A stretch of 64,000 nt of DNA, from the NCBI RefSeq assembly GCF_005239225.2, contig NC_133287.1, positions 5,251,493 to 5,315,492 of the forward strand, given 5' to 3'. This stretch comes from Populus alba (taxonomy: Eukaryota > Streptophyta > Magnoliopsida > Malpighiales > Salicaceae). Positions 1 through 11,785 of the stretch are shown here, in pieces. Position numbers and translations under genes: made by a program. The notes beneath the pieces are model-generated. The model saw only the letters and a program-made list of their open reading frames with translations, was not told where the DNA came from and did no database searches. Within the stretch, counting starts at the first letter, position 1. Each line of letters starts with the position of its first letter.

Positions 1-414
1 AGAGGGGAACTAGTTTTTTTTTTTTATTGAATGGTGAAATTTAAAAGAAAATTTAATTTAACGAAAGGAGCAAAATCAAATGAAAAAATAAGGATCAAAT
101 TGAAAAAAAAAAAAAAAAACCACCAACGAAAACCACCTCACCAACGACTATGGGCAATGCTGTAATAGGACAAGGAAGCTACGAGGATTTTAGCGACACG
201 ATAAAATAGCATTTGTTTGGCCTCCAAGAGGCGCTACACGTGCCTCACATGCGCTGATGAGTGCCTTGCATGCACTAGTTACTTTTTTTAATTATACTTT
301 ACATTTATTAAAATACCAAATTGCCCCTTATCCCACATAACCATCACCAAAATACTAGTGTGAAAAGATGAAAATGCCCTTAGACGCCAACTCAAGAAGT
401 TTTGCTTCCTTGGA
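1..414. repeat. Flank segment of the tandem module (copy 0)
   Basis: Non-coding sequence that recurs almost unchanged immediately before each CACTA end, at about 5,817-6,237, 11,374-11,785, 22,093-22,423 (continuing at 39,302) and 56,300-56,705. It shares the phrase 'gaggcgctacacgtgcctcacatgc' region near 225-250 and the 'aaattgccccttatcccacataacc' region near 311-345. No coding sequence is visible. It marks the right end of one module of the array. Confidence 0.75.
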
Positions 415-1065
415 CACTAGTAGAAATTCGCTTAATACCAACAGATTTACCGAGGGAATACTTTTATCAGTAATTTGAGGTCGCAATGATTGACAAAATA
501 TTTTCCGTCCGTCATTCCATCTGTATATATCGACAGAAACATTCGGTCGGTAGTTAATGATAGAATTACAGATGAATATGTTCAGAATTAGAAAAAAAGC
601 GGTTCGCTGACGTGGAGGATTTTTCCCAACGGAATCATTGAGGGATTCAAAATGAAAGCTCCGTACAGTGACATGACCGGCTAACCGGTTAAAATGGTGA
701 CGGAATCACCGAGTGATTCAAAACGACAACTCCGTACGGTGACGTGTCCCGTTTGCTGTCAGAATAGCCGACAAACTCTCAAATGAAATAATTTCGTTGG
801 TGAATCCATTAGTAAAAGTTAATATATGCCTACTCTGCCAACCTCTCCTCCCCTATTTCTCCTTCTTCTTCCCCATCTCAACTCTCCCCAACTGCAAACA
901 ACCACCCAAAAAAAAAAAAATCTCCCTCTTCTCAGCACAACAAGTCATATTTCTTGAAGTTTTGTGGTCACAGCATCTGTGTTCTGATTTACCGACGGAT
1001 TTTATAATTTTTTGTAAGTAATTCTATATTTTTAAATTTTAACATTTAAAAGTTAATTTTATTGT
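415..1065 (+). mobile_element. CACTA (En/Spm-like) transposon, 5' end fragment, copy 0
   Basis: Begins CACTAGTAGAAATTCGC, a CACTA-type terminus (second base pair of the motif varied from the CACTACTAG seen at 6,238 and 11,786). It is followed by subterminal repeats built on 'accgacgga / tcggtaa' type motifs typical of CACTA elements. The preceding 'gga' is the same at every copy, as expected if copies were multiplied by segmental duplication and not by separate transposition. It is interrupted at 1,066 by an Ogre-like LTR. No transposase remains here. Confidence 0.75.
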
Positions 1066-2145
1066 TGTCATAACCCAAATTTTGACCTTTTTATTTTAAT
1101 TATTTTATTTTTGATAAAATGATGAAAAACAAGTAAAAATAAAATAAATGAAGAATGAATTAAAATTTGGGTTAAGGGCAACATAATTGGAAGTTTAAAA
1201 GATTTAATTAAATCAAGGGCTTAATTGGGAAAATTCATTTAATTAAAATTTAGATTATTTTTAATTAATGAAATCAAGAGTTTAATTGAAGAATTATTAT
1301 TGAGTTTGAGGACTTAATTAAACTTTGATTTAATTAATTAAAGAATCAAGGGTGAATTGAAGAAATACCAAAGTTTGGAGCTTATTCAAAGAAAAATTGC
1401 TAGAAAATTTAAAGTCAAATGACTAAATTGAATAGTCTAGAAATCCAGGACTGTTGTGTAAATGGCATTATAACTGAGGGTTCAATTGAAATTAATCCAA
1501 GGGCATCAATTCATCAAAATCAAAAAACCTATTTCAATTCATATCTATATGCATATAATAGTATGTTGATTAAATTATACTTAATCATTTCTAGATATTT
1601 AATTGAGGAGCAATGCCTAGTGTATGTGTAAGAGGAACAATTCCTGAAAAACATACTTTCTACTTGATATTTTTACTTACAAACAAGTCATGTGAAAATA
1701 TTAAATTTCAATAAAACTACTCTACAAATGCAAGAGATATCAATAATAGTGGTTTTGCATGAATATTAATTTTATTCCTTTATAATAAGAAAAGAAACAT
1801 TTAATTAATTATATTAGTAGATTTAAACATTTATTTTAAAACATATTTGAACATTATTCATATCACAACCCCTAAATTATCATAAACCCTAATATTTTTA
1901 ATAACTAATTATAAAATAATAAAATTAAAATTAAACAATTGAAATACAAAAAAAATAAAGAAATTTACCTAAAATATAAAGCAAAAACCACAAAAAAAAA
2001 AGAAGATCAATTGTTTAACTATACTTTTATGAGAAATTTTGCATACCAGGGAGGCAAAGAATAGCAGCTCATGAAAAGAACAAAGCAACACAGTAGCTAA
2101 TGAAAAGAACAAAGCGGTAAAGGCAAGGAACAAAATATACTCTTT
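1066..2145 (+). mobile_element. Ogre-like LTR remnant (U3 part)
   Basis: Starts TGTCATAACC, the same start as LTRs at 6,975, 12,782 and 47,978. It carries the repeated '(a)gggcttaattg' phrase of the U3 region of these LTRs. It is inserted into the CACTA fragment: the unbroken CACTA sequence is seen near 40,020-40,060. It diverges after about 1,640 into AT-rich sequence shared only with the paralogous copy at 13,370-13,870. No 3' terminus could be placed. Confidence 0.6.
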
Positions 2146-2600
2146 GTTAGTAAGGGCTCAAAGGTGCTCGAAGAGGAAATGAGGGCTCAAAGGCACTTGA
2201 AGAGAAGTGAGGGCTCAAAGGCGCTCGAAAAGGGAAATGAGGGCTCAAAGGCGCTCGAAGAGGAAGCGAGCGCTAAAAGGCGCTCAAGGTAAGCAAGGGC
2301 TCAAAGGCGCTCGAAGAGGAAAGCGAGCGCTCAAAGGCGCTCGAACAGGAAATGAGGGCTCAAAGGTTTTCGAAGGGAGGTGAGGGCTCAAAGGAGCTCG
2401 AAGAGGGAAGCGAGGGCTCAAAGGGGCTCGAAGAGAAAGCGAGGGCACAAAGGCGCTCAAAAAAGAAGTGAGGGCTCAAAGGCGCGCTAAAAAATAAAAG
2501 CGAGGGCTTAAAGGCGCTCGAAGAGGGGCAAGGGCTCAAAGGCGCTCGAAGAGGAAAACGAGGGCTCAAAAGTGCTTGAGGAGAGTCAATACACGACGTC
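2146..2600 (+). repeat. Minisatellite, 25-29 bp unit (gggctcaaaggcgctcgaag type)
   Basis: About 17 imperfect tandem copies of a unit reading 'gggctcaaaggcgctcgaag' plus a variable 'aggaaagcga' spacer. A shorter version is at 13,880-14,195. Open frames across it are products of the repeat and not genes. Confidence 0.9.
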
Positions 2601-2640
2601 AGGCTACAGCTCCGCCTTTTTTGTTTATTTAACAAAAAGA

Positions 2641-3990
2641 TTTTTTTTTTTTTGGGGGAAATGAAGATTTTATTGGAGTCGCCATCTAGTAATATAAGGG
2701 AACTAGAAATCCCAAATTAGACACTAGTCCTAGAGAATCGGATACTGGGTTAGTTATGATTAAGGAAAGGTAGACACCAGCCTTAAATCATCCTTTCAAG
2801 AGAAAGGTTACCTTTACTTGTGTATTTTTTTTTATTTGTTTCAAATGATATTATATTTTGAGCTTATTTGCAATTTTATTTTTTTTAAATGGTTAATGTC
2901 GGTCCCTAAAAATAGGAGACGCGTTAAAAATGATATCAATCCCTAAAAATAGGAGACTCATCTAAAACATTGACGTTTAACCCTAAAAAAGGAGAAGTAC
3001 GTCTGAGTAACCAAAAAAAATTTATGGACATAATCAATATTTGGTATTTAAACTTTTGACATCGGTCCTTTTTTGTAAAAAGAGACGTGTCGATAAACAA
3101 TATTCATTTATAAAATAAAAATTATTTTGATATCGTTGAGAAATTGGTATAACCATATTTGAGAATTAGGCTTTGGACCCGACGAACGATAACATGATAA
3201 GATGGGTGTTGGACCCGCGTCGTTATTCCTTTTATACTTGTTTTTGGTTTTTTTATTGTTTTACCACATGCAAGAAAATTTACAAATATTTATATATAAA
3301 AATAAAAACTGTTAGGGAATCTAAAAAAAAAACAATTACATGAGTGTTACTATGTGGGTAAAAGAATGAAATACCCTGGAATTTATCAGAAAAATTACGA
3401 AATGCCCCTAGTGGCACGTGTGGCTCACGCGGGCGGTTACCTATTGGTGGCGGAAAAATTTTAAGAAGCGAGATTTCTGGCCAGATCAATATGGGTCGAC
3501 TTTTTTTTTCCTGATAGATCTGAGGTTAGAGGATTCTAATGGGTGGTGGTCTCGACGGCCGTTGATGGCTGAAGAGGGAGAATCATCTCGGTTTGAAGCT
3601 TCGATGGCCCCACGAAAGATCGCGGCCTTTCTCCGACTAGATGAAAGGCGGCAAAACGCTTTAAAACAAACCGGGGTTTTGCTTTGTAGCAGACTGGTAG
3701 CAACCCCCTTTCTATGGTGGTGTCGGAGGCTTGAGACGGCTAGAAATGGGAGATCGGATGAGGAGAGAGGGGAGTCCACGGCGAGAGGAGAGAGAGGCTC
3801 TTTGAGGTTGTTCTATGGTCGTGGACGTTAGCATGGTAACACCCGGTGCCGATCCTTCAGCTGTGATTGGCTGGATCTGCAAGTTGATCGGACGCGTCCG
3901 GATGAGCTGAGCTTTGATCTGGTGTGGCGCGGTGCACCAAAAGATTGATACATCGGTGACGTGGCACAACAGGATCAAAGGGCAGATTTA
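2641..3990 (-). mobile_element. Minus-strand Ogre-like LTR remnant
   Basis: Contains 'ggagtcgccatctagta' at about 2,677, the reverse complement of the 'tactaggtggcgactcc' box found near the 3' end of every plus-strand Ogre-like LTR here (for example 24,990, 39,210, 43,465). On the minus strand the order is a C/T-rich leader-like stretch (3,830 down to 3,490), then AT-rich sequence, then this box, so the LTR reads right to left. The ends are approximate and no target duplication was found. Open frames at 3,418-3,831 (+) and 3,486-3,979 (-) overlap each other and look non-genic. Confidence 0.5.
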
Positions 3991-6237
3991 TTTCAAAGGC
4001 TTGAGATGGATTTGAGTTTTAAAATCTAGTTGGTAAAGCCCTATTGTATCCTATTAAATCAATGTAGGGTCCACGAACTAACACTATTAAATCAAAGAGC
4101 ATGACTCCTAGTATAAAATAAGAGTCAAACAATTTAGCCCATAATAAAGGCTCATAATATAGTCGATGGTAATGTTGAAAACTGTTGTTAAATTTCATGT
4201 TTTAACATCCTATTGTTGTAAAAATAAAGTTGATTTTATTTTAATTAAATTTGGTGTTTTTTTTATATAAAAAAAAAAGCAATGATATTGAATAGAGCAA
4301 AAAAAAAAAAGTAATTGTGATAATCTTAGCAATAAAAAAACCATTTTTTTGAAAAGGAAAAAAAACAATGTAATTCAATTCCCAACCAATTAAATACAAA
4401 ATGACAAAACTAGATTTTTGAAGGTGAAGGACTTAAAAGAGATTACAATTTCTTTTTTAAAAAAAATGGCTCTATAAAAAAAGACCGAGGCAACACGGAG
4501 TTGACTTGTCAAACCCCGCACAAACTTCCATCATGAAATAATAATAACCCCAAAAAAAAAAAAAGAAAATTACCACCCCAAGCCTATTATGCATGCATGA
4601 GATTTACACTATATATATATATATATATATATATAACAATTTCCTTGGCATCTCCACATTAAATCACGCATGTTTTAATATGCTTACTACAAAATCAAGC
4701 ATCAAACTTGCATTTAAAATCACCGGCCCTTGTTATATACTAGTGAACAAATGAATCAAGATTAGATGAGATCTAAATAAAAAAGAAAGCTAGAAGAGAG
4801 CAAATCACACCCGGCAACCAAGGAAGGGTCATTTAGGAGTCAAGAAGAATCAGTGGAAATTTGGGATTTTTGATCATGGGACAGACCAACACATCCCATG
4901 GGCTTAGAGCTTCCATCATCTTCTTCTTCTTGTCAGTTTACGTTGTGATCAACGATCGAACCATCACTGTCAATTAATGGAATCGGAAGATTCCATCTCC
5001 TGAAAATTTATTTATTTAATTAAAAACCGAGACGTGGGATACGTGGGAAGATTTTTTTTAACAAACCAATGCGAAGAACAGCACCCATTGTACTAATCAA
5101 GTGAACCTTCACTAAGTTGACTTTTCAAGTACGATTAGTGTAAACTCGAAATTATCGGTCATTTTAGATTAACCATCACTAAATGTTTGGATTTCTTTAT
5201 TTTTCGTGCATGAAAGTAATATTCCATTTAGAAACAGGCCTAGCCACAGCTTCATCCAAATAATTGAAATATGCATGCAAAATATTTTTTATTGTGAAAT
5301 TGATTGGTTCATAACTTAATTTCCATTTTGATTTCACTCGATCATTCCAAGGAAGAAAACTTTATTACAAAAACCTCAAGAGTTGCTTAAAAATTGATGC
5401 ATTAAGCCTAAAACACTAGCTCAACAAACCCGCACTACACCGCATGCAGGGCCATTTATTCTTGTAATAAAAAATGATATTGTCAAGCAGCGCAAGCATG
5501 TTAAAAAAACAAAAAACCACAATTTGCAAATACAGGTCATCAGAACTCAACTGAGTTAAATAACTTGATTTTTTTTTTAGTTGTAAAAAAGAAGAACAAT
5601 ATCAATTGACATTAACTTTCCAAACCTGCTACTCAGGTTATTAGACCGGAAACACTTGCGCACCTAGTAAAAACCATGAGTTCCAACACCTAACCAATTA
5701 ATATTGAGGGATGAAAATTGAAAAAAAAATAATTATATACAAAAAGGATCTAAAACAAAAATTACAATTAAAAAGAATAATGATCGATATTGAAATAAAA
5801 ATAAAATATAAATTAGAGGGAACTAGTTGTTTTTTTTATTTGAATGGTGAAATTTTAAAAGAAAAATTTAATTTAACAAAAGGAGCAAAATTAAATTGAA
5901 AAAAAATAAGGATCAAATTGAAAAAAAAAAAAAAACCACCAACAAAAACCACCTCACCAACTACTATGGGCAATTGCTCTAACATGAAGAGGAAGCTATG
6001 AGGATTTTCACCGACACGATTAAAATAGAATTTGTTTTGCCTCCAGGAGGCGCTACACGTGCCTCACATGCACTGATGAGGTGCCTTGCATGCACTAGTT
6101 ACTTTTTTTAATTAATACTTTACATTTATTAAAATACCAAATTGCCCCTTATCCCACATAACCATCACCAAAATACTAGTGTGAAAAGATGAAAATGCCC
6201 TTAGACGCCAACTCAAGAAAGTTTTGTCTTCCTTGGA
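3991..6237. repeat. Module copy 1, non-coding flank
   Basis: Homologous to 54,300-56,705 and to 10,080-11,785. Shared landmarks include 'catgggacagaccaacacatcc' near 4,875, 'aggttattagaccggaaacac' near 5,635 and the pre-CACTA segment from 5,817. The protease gene that should lie to the left in this module is absent; a minus-strand LTR remnant occupies that place. It contains an (AT)n microsatellite at about 4,611-4,636. I see no gene in it. Confidence 0.7.
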
Positions 6238-6370
6238 CACTACTAGAAATTCGCTTAATTCCAACAGATTTACCAAGGGAATACTTTTATCGGTAATTTG
6301 AGGTTGCAATGACTGACACAATTTTTTCCGTCCGTCATTCCATCGAGTGTATATATCGACAGAAACATTC
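6238..6370 (+). mobile_element. CACTA transposon 5' end, copy 1, cut by gap
   Basis: Starts CACTACTAGAAATTCGC and runs with the usual subterminal repeats into a 500-N gap. Confidence 0.7.
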
Positions 6371-6870
6371 NNNNNNNNNNNNNNNNNNNNNNNNNNNNNN
6401 NNNNNNNNNNNNNNNNNNNNNNNNNNNNNNNNNNNNNNNNNNNNNNNNNNNNNNNNNNNNNNNNNNNNNNNNNNNNNNNNNNNNNNNNNNNNNNNNNNNN
6501 NNNNNNNNNNNNNNNNNNNNNNNNNNNNNNNNNNNNNNNNNNNNNNNNNNNNNNNNNNNNNNNNNNNNNNNNNNNNNNNNNNNNNNNNNNNNNNNNNNNN
6601 NNNNNNNNNNNNNNNNNNNNNNNNNNNNNNNNNNNNNNNNNNNNNNNNNNNNNNNNNNNNNNNNNNNNNNNNNNNNNNNNNNNNNNNNNNNNNNNNNNNN
6701 NNNNNNNNNNNNNNNNNNNNNNNNNNNNNNNNNNNNNNNNNNNNNNNNNNNNNNNNNNNNNNNNNNNNNNNNNNNNNNNNNNNNNNNNNNNNNNNNNNNN
6801 NNNNNNNNNNNNNNNNNNNNNNNNNNNNNNNNNNNNNNNNNNNNNNNNNNNNNNNNNNNNNNNNNNNNNN
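6371..6870. other. Assembly gap, exactly 500 N
   Basis: A run of N of round size, so probably a scaffold join of unknown true length. Open frames spanning it are meaningless. Confidence 1.
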
Positions 6871-6974
6871 TTCTTTCTGTGTCTATTTTTCTTTATAAAT
6901 TCACGACACAAAGCTATAGAAAATAAAAATTTTTCAATATCTTTGCATCGTAAATACTATAAAGAGGGGCCAAT
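6871..6974 (+). mobile_element. 3' end of an Ogre-like internal region with polypurine tract
   Basis: Ends 'ctataaagaggggccaat', closely matching 'ctataaagagggggcatc' immediately upstream of the 3' LTR of the complete element at 36,618-36,635. The purine run 6,961-6,969 is the likely polypurine tract. This makes the LTR that follows a 3' LTR, whose internal region is lost or hidden in the gap. Confidence 0.65.
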
Positions 6975-9206
6975 TGTCATAACCTAATTTTTGAACAAAT
7001 AATAAAAATAAAAACTATATTTGAGAATGGGGCGTTTAAAACAACACAAATTCAAAGTTTCATGGATGGAATTATCACATTTGAGAATAATTTGTCGTTA
7101 GAAATTGAAGAATAATAAGTTGGGAAATTATTTAAATTTTGCGATTAGTTTAATTAATGAAATTAGAAGAATTAATAAGTTTGAGGACTTAATTAAACTT
7201 TGATTTAATTAATTAAATAAATTCAGGACTTAATTGAAATTTATCCAAAAAGGGCCCAAAATTGAAAGAATTAATTAAGACCAAATTTGAATAATCCAGA
7301 ATTAAGGACTGTTCTGTAAACAGTGCACCAATTTAAGGATTTAATTGAAATTTATCCAATAAAAGGGCAAAATTAAAAGGAAATTTTTATTTGTTTAGGG
7401 GTCCAATTGTGAAATGTCCAAAAGTTCAGGGTCTAATTGAAAATCCCCATTTTTTCCCGAAACGTCGCCGTTGCTGGAAACAGCTGTGGTCGTCTTCTCC
7501 ATCCCGGTCAGCAGGCTGAAGATCTGCAACAAAATTCGATCGATCTTGGACCACGTCTCTTGCCCCATGATCCCGCTCGTGATTTGAATAACAGTCCTGC
7601 AAAGATGGGATTGATTTAGGGGGAAGCTCGGAGCTCTATAAAAAAGGCAGAACAGAAAGTGCTTAAACCCGGAAGAAGAAAACCCAGAGACAGAGGCAGA
7701 AACCCAGCAAAAAAAACGAAAGAGAGAAACCCAGAAAGCAAAGCAGAAACCCAGAACGCAGAAGACTGAAATAAAGAGGAGAAAACCGGTTCTGCCATTG
7801 CTGTCATCCCTGCAGAAAATCAAAACCAAAAACATAGCCAAGAACAGAGAACTCACAGCACAGAAACAGGCATAAACCAAAAAAAAATACAAACGCAGAA
7901 AAAGAGAGAAAGCTGAGAGGAGTCACGGATTGATCTTGTTTTCGTCCCTGCAAGAAAGCAATTAATCCCCTAACCATCGATTATCGACAGAACGCGGTCG
8001 AACCCACACGCGGCGTTGCAATTCTCCACCATCGCCAGAAACAAAAAAAATAACATTCGGCTCGACAACACCAACAGTATCAACCTACCCTTCTCTCCAC
8101 CATCGCCAGAAACGGAAAGTCGAACTCCACCAGCGTTGCAGCCTTCTTTGCAATCTCCAGAAGCAGGTGCGCCCGTTTCGCTTCGTTATTTCTCCTGTGT
8201 TTGAATTGCCTTTGAACAGTGCGAAGGTAATTTAATTACCTTCGCACTGTTGATGCACGCGTGACAGTGCTTCACGCGTGCATCGTCGTTTTTTTTTTGC
8301 AGCCGGTCACTGGCTTGGCCAGTGACCCGGGCGGGGCTGGCTGGGCCCAGCCCAAAGCCCCCTGTGGGGCTGAGCTGAGCCCAGCCACAAAGATACATAT
8401 GCTGGCTGGGTTTTAGCCCAGCCCAGCCAGCCCCAAAAAATAAAATTAAAAAATAATAAAAAATGCACATGCATGAATAAAAATAATGTAAATTTATTGG
8501 TTATTCACTGACGCCAGAGTCAGTTGAATAAAAAAACACCGGTTAAAATTTTATATTATTTTTATTCGTTTGTATTTTATTTTATTTAGATGAATAAAAA
8601 TAATGTAAATTTATTGGTTTATTCACTGACGCCAGAGTCAGGAATAAAAATACTAGTTTAAATTTATATTATTTTTATTTGTTTGTATTTTATTTGTATT
8701 TAGCTAGAAAAATAAAAAATATGTGCATGCGTAAAAATAAATTTATTATTTATTTATTTATTCACTGTGCTAGAGTCGGGAATAAAAAAATATTGATTTA
8801 ATTTATTTTTATAGCTACGTAATACTTTATCAACGCCAGAGTTGAAAATATTCGTATTGTTAAATATTCACTGGCGCCAGAGTCAGGAATATTAACTAAG
8901 CAAATTTTCATAGCATAAACTAATAAACATTTAGCAATTTAGATGAAATTAGCAATGCAGCCTGCCTTAGTAGGACGTTTAATTTTGCAGTGATATTAAT
9001 AATCTTCCCTTTACGTAACCAGTCCCGAACCATAGAATCTCTGTTGACCAGGTTAGGGGTTCCTAAGAGACCATAATACTAGGTGGCGGACTCCTTAAAC
9101 AAGAATATCCACATTAAAGAATAGGATGCCAGAAATCCATTCTTTCCAAAGATTTTTAAAAAAAAAATTTAAAGGCCCCCCTGCCGGCGATGTGTCGAGT
9201 GCGACC
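6975..9206 (+). mobile_element. Ogre-like 3' LTR (family 1)
   Basis: Starts TGTCATAACC after a polypurine tract and ends near 'gtgcgacc' (probably an altered ...CA end; the related LTR at 14,802 ends 'gtgcaaca'). In order it holds '(a)gggcttaattg'-type U3 repeats, a TATA box (TATAAAAA at about 7,637), a purine-rich leader, candidate splice donor CAG|GT at 8,167, strong palindromes at 8,215-8,352, repeated GCCAGA-loop hairpins at 8,508-8,886, and U5 boxes 'agaatctctg' (about 9,037) and 'ggtggcg(g)actcc' (about 9,083). It is about 2.2 kb, similar to the other LTRs here. It has replaced the protease and promoter of module copy 2. Confidence 0.7.
8215..8251. repeat. Near-perfect palindrome in LTR family 1
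   Basis: Two 18-bp arms, AACAGTGCGAAGGTAATT and its reverse complement, around a single T. It lies 48 bp after a candidate splice donor (8,167). A second hairpin follows at once at 8,252-8,284 (13-bp arms GATGCACGCGTGA, 7-nt loop), a third at 8,305-8,327 (10-bp arms GGTCACTGGC, loop TTG), and a 14-bp palindrome GGCTGGGCCCAGCC at 8,339-8,352. Confidence 0.95.
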
Positions 9207-9741
9207 TACTTTCTATAATTTTTATAGTGTAGGAGGAGTTCTCTTTCTTCTCTCTCTCTCTTTGTTTTTTTTCTTTCTATTTTCTTAAAGTAAGCAAAGT
9301 CAGCATTCCTTTTGTTACATTGGAAAGTTAACAAAAAGGGTGAGTTGTATGGTAATTACGATTAATTATTAATGAGAAGAAGCAAGCCATGTGCTGGGGC
9401 CCTAATGTCTCCTACACTTACTAATTATCTTAATTGAAGCCAATGTTGTGTTATTTCCCAAGTTTTTTTGAAAATTATATAAATTAAGTTGTTTTTTTTA
9501 TAAATTAAAGTTTCAATAACAAATTGTTATGAAAATATTTATGATAACTAAATAAATCAAAATACACTAATAAAACTTGAAATTTGAAAGTAAAACCTTG
9601 CTCATGTCTAGGTATGAATATCTTGATGTGTTATTATTTTGTGAAATTTTGTCTATAACTATTGATTCTCAAACTTTTCTTATAGAGTTAGATAAAAAGT
9701 ATGGGTGCTCTAACTTTCATACATGTTAGATAAGATAATAT

Positions 9742-9774
<33 letters not shown>

Positions 9775-11785
9775 ATTCAAAATTTAAGTGTATGAAATTT
9801 TATTTATTACTCTTTTAGCTTTTATTTTGTATTAAATTTTTGTGAGATGATCATGATGTAATTACCGAATGATGTAAAATATAACAACAGTTGGAAGGTT
9901 GCTTTAATATGTGGGGTTCCACTCCATTCTTGTTGTTGAAATGATATCAAATAAGGTGAGGGTATAAGGAGACCATGTTTGTTGATAATAACTTGTAATA
10001 TAGAAAGAGGAAGTCAATAACTTTTGGTGCGTCTACATATAAGTAAATGAACTTTGCTAAAATTTCAATAGAATTGTTTAATAAATAAAAAAGCATGACT
10101 ACATTATATAAACAAGAGTCAAACAATTAGCCATAATAAAGGCTCATAATATAGTCGTATGGTAATGTGTTGAAAACTGTTTTGTAAAATTTCATGTTCA
10201 ATTTAACATCTTATTTGTTGTAAAATAAAGTCGATTTTATTGCGTTAACTAAATTTGGTTTTTTTTTTTTTTTTAAAGCAATTGATATTGAATAGAGCAA
10301 AAAAAAAAAAATAGTATTGATTGTGATAATCTAGCAAGCAAAAAAAACTATTTTTCAAAAGGTGAAAATAAAATGTAGCTTCAATTCCCAACAAAAAAAA
10401 CTAGATTTTGAAGGGCAGGATTCTTAAAAAGATTATTAAATTTCTTTCTCTTTTTTAAAAAATGGCTTTATAATTTCCTTTTGGCATCTCCACATTAAAT
10501 CAACGCATGCTCACTTACAAAAATCAAAGCATCAAACTTGCATCAATCACCGGCTTGTGTGGACAAATGAATCAAGATTTAGATTGAGATCTAAATAAAA
10601 AAGAACTAGAAGAGAGCAAATCACGGCAACCCAAGGAAGGGTCATAGGAGTCAAAAACAGAAGATACAGTGGAAATTTGGGATTTTGATCATGGGACAGG
10701 CCAACACATCCCATGGGTTAGAGCTTCCATCATCTTCTTCTTCTTGTCAGTTTTTACGTTGTGATCAACGATATTCGAAACCAATCCACTGTCAATTGAA
10801 TGGAATGGGGGAAGATTCCATCTCCTGAATTTATTTATTTTTAATTAAAACCGAGACGTGGGATACGTGGGAAGATTTTTTTAAACAACCAATGCCGAAG
10901 ACAGCACTGTACTAATCAAGTGAACCTTCACTAATTGACTTTTCAAGTACGATAGTGTAAACTCGAAATTGATGGGTTGCTTAAATTAATGGGTTAACTA
11001 AAACACTAGCTCAACAACCCGCACTACACCGCATGCAGGGCCATTTATTCTTGTTTAAAAAAATGATATTCAAGTGGCGCAAGCATGTTTAAAAACAAAA
11101 TTTGCAATACAGGTCATAGACTCAACTGAGTTAAAATAGTTGATTTTTTTTTAGTTATCAAAAAAACAATATCAATGGACATTAACTTTCCTTGGAAACT
11201 CAGGTTATTAGACCGGAAACACTCCACCTGGTAAAACCATGAGTTCCAACACCTAACCAATTAAATAATGAGGGATGAAATTGAAAAAAAAATTAATTAT
11301 ACAAAAAGATCTAAAACAAAAAATTACAATTAAAAGAATAATGATCGATATTGAAATAAAAATAAATAAAATTAGAGGGAACTAGTTTTTTTTTATTGAA
11401 TGGTTTGAAATTTAAAAGAAAATTTAATTTAACGAAAGGAGCAAAATCAAATAAAAAAATAAGGATCAAATTGAAAAAAAAAAAAAAAACCACCAACGAA
11501 AACACACCTCACCAACGACTATGGGCAATGCTGTAATAGGAAAAGGAAGCTACGAGGATTTTAGCGACACGATAAAATAGCATTTGTTTGGCCTCCAGGA
11601 GGCGCTACACGTGCCTCACATGCACTGATGAGTGCCTTGCATGCACTAGTTACTTTTTTTAATTATACTTTACATTTATTAAAATACCAAATTGCCCCTT
11701 ATCCCACATAACCATCACCAAAATACTAGTGTGAAAAGATGAAAATGCCCTTAGACGCCAACTCAAGAAGTTTTGCTTCCTTGGA
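9207..11785. repeat. Module copy 2, non-coding flank
   Basis: From 'aggaggagttctctttcttc' (9,227) it matches 20,108 and 53,478 onward, that is, sequence upstream of the protease start in modules 3 and 4. It runs to the pre-CACTA segment. An (AT)n microsatellite lies at about 9,742-9,773. No gene is visible; the protease is missing, with the family-1 LTR in its place. Confidence 0.7.

Noticed and set aside
3418..3979. Overlapping open frames of 137, 97 and 88 codons
   Set aside because: They overlap on opposite strands within a minus-strand LTR remnant and show no domain-like sequence.
6270..6926. Long open frames across the first N gap (also 57,456-58,320 at the second)
   Set aside because: They are made of unknown bases.
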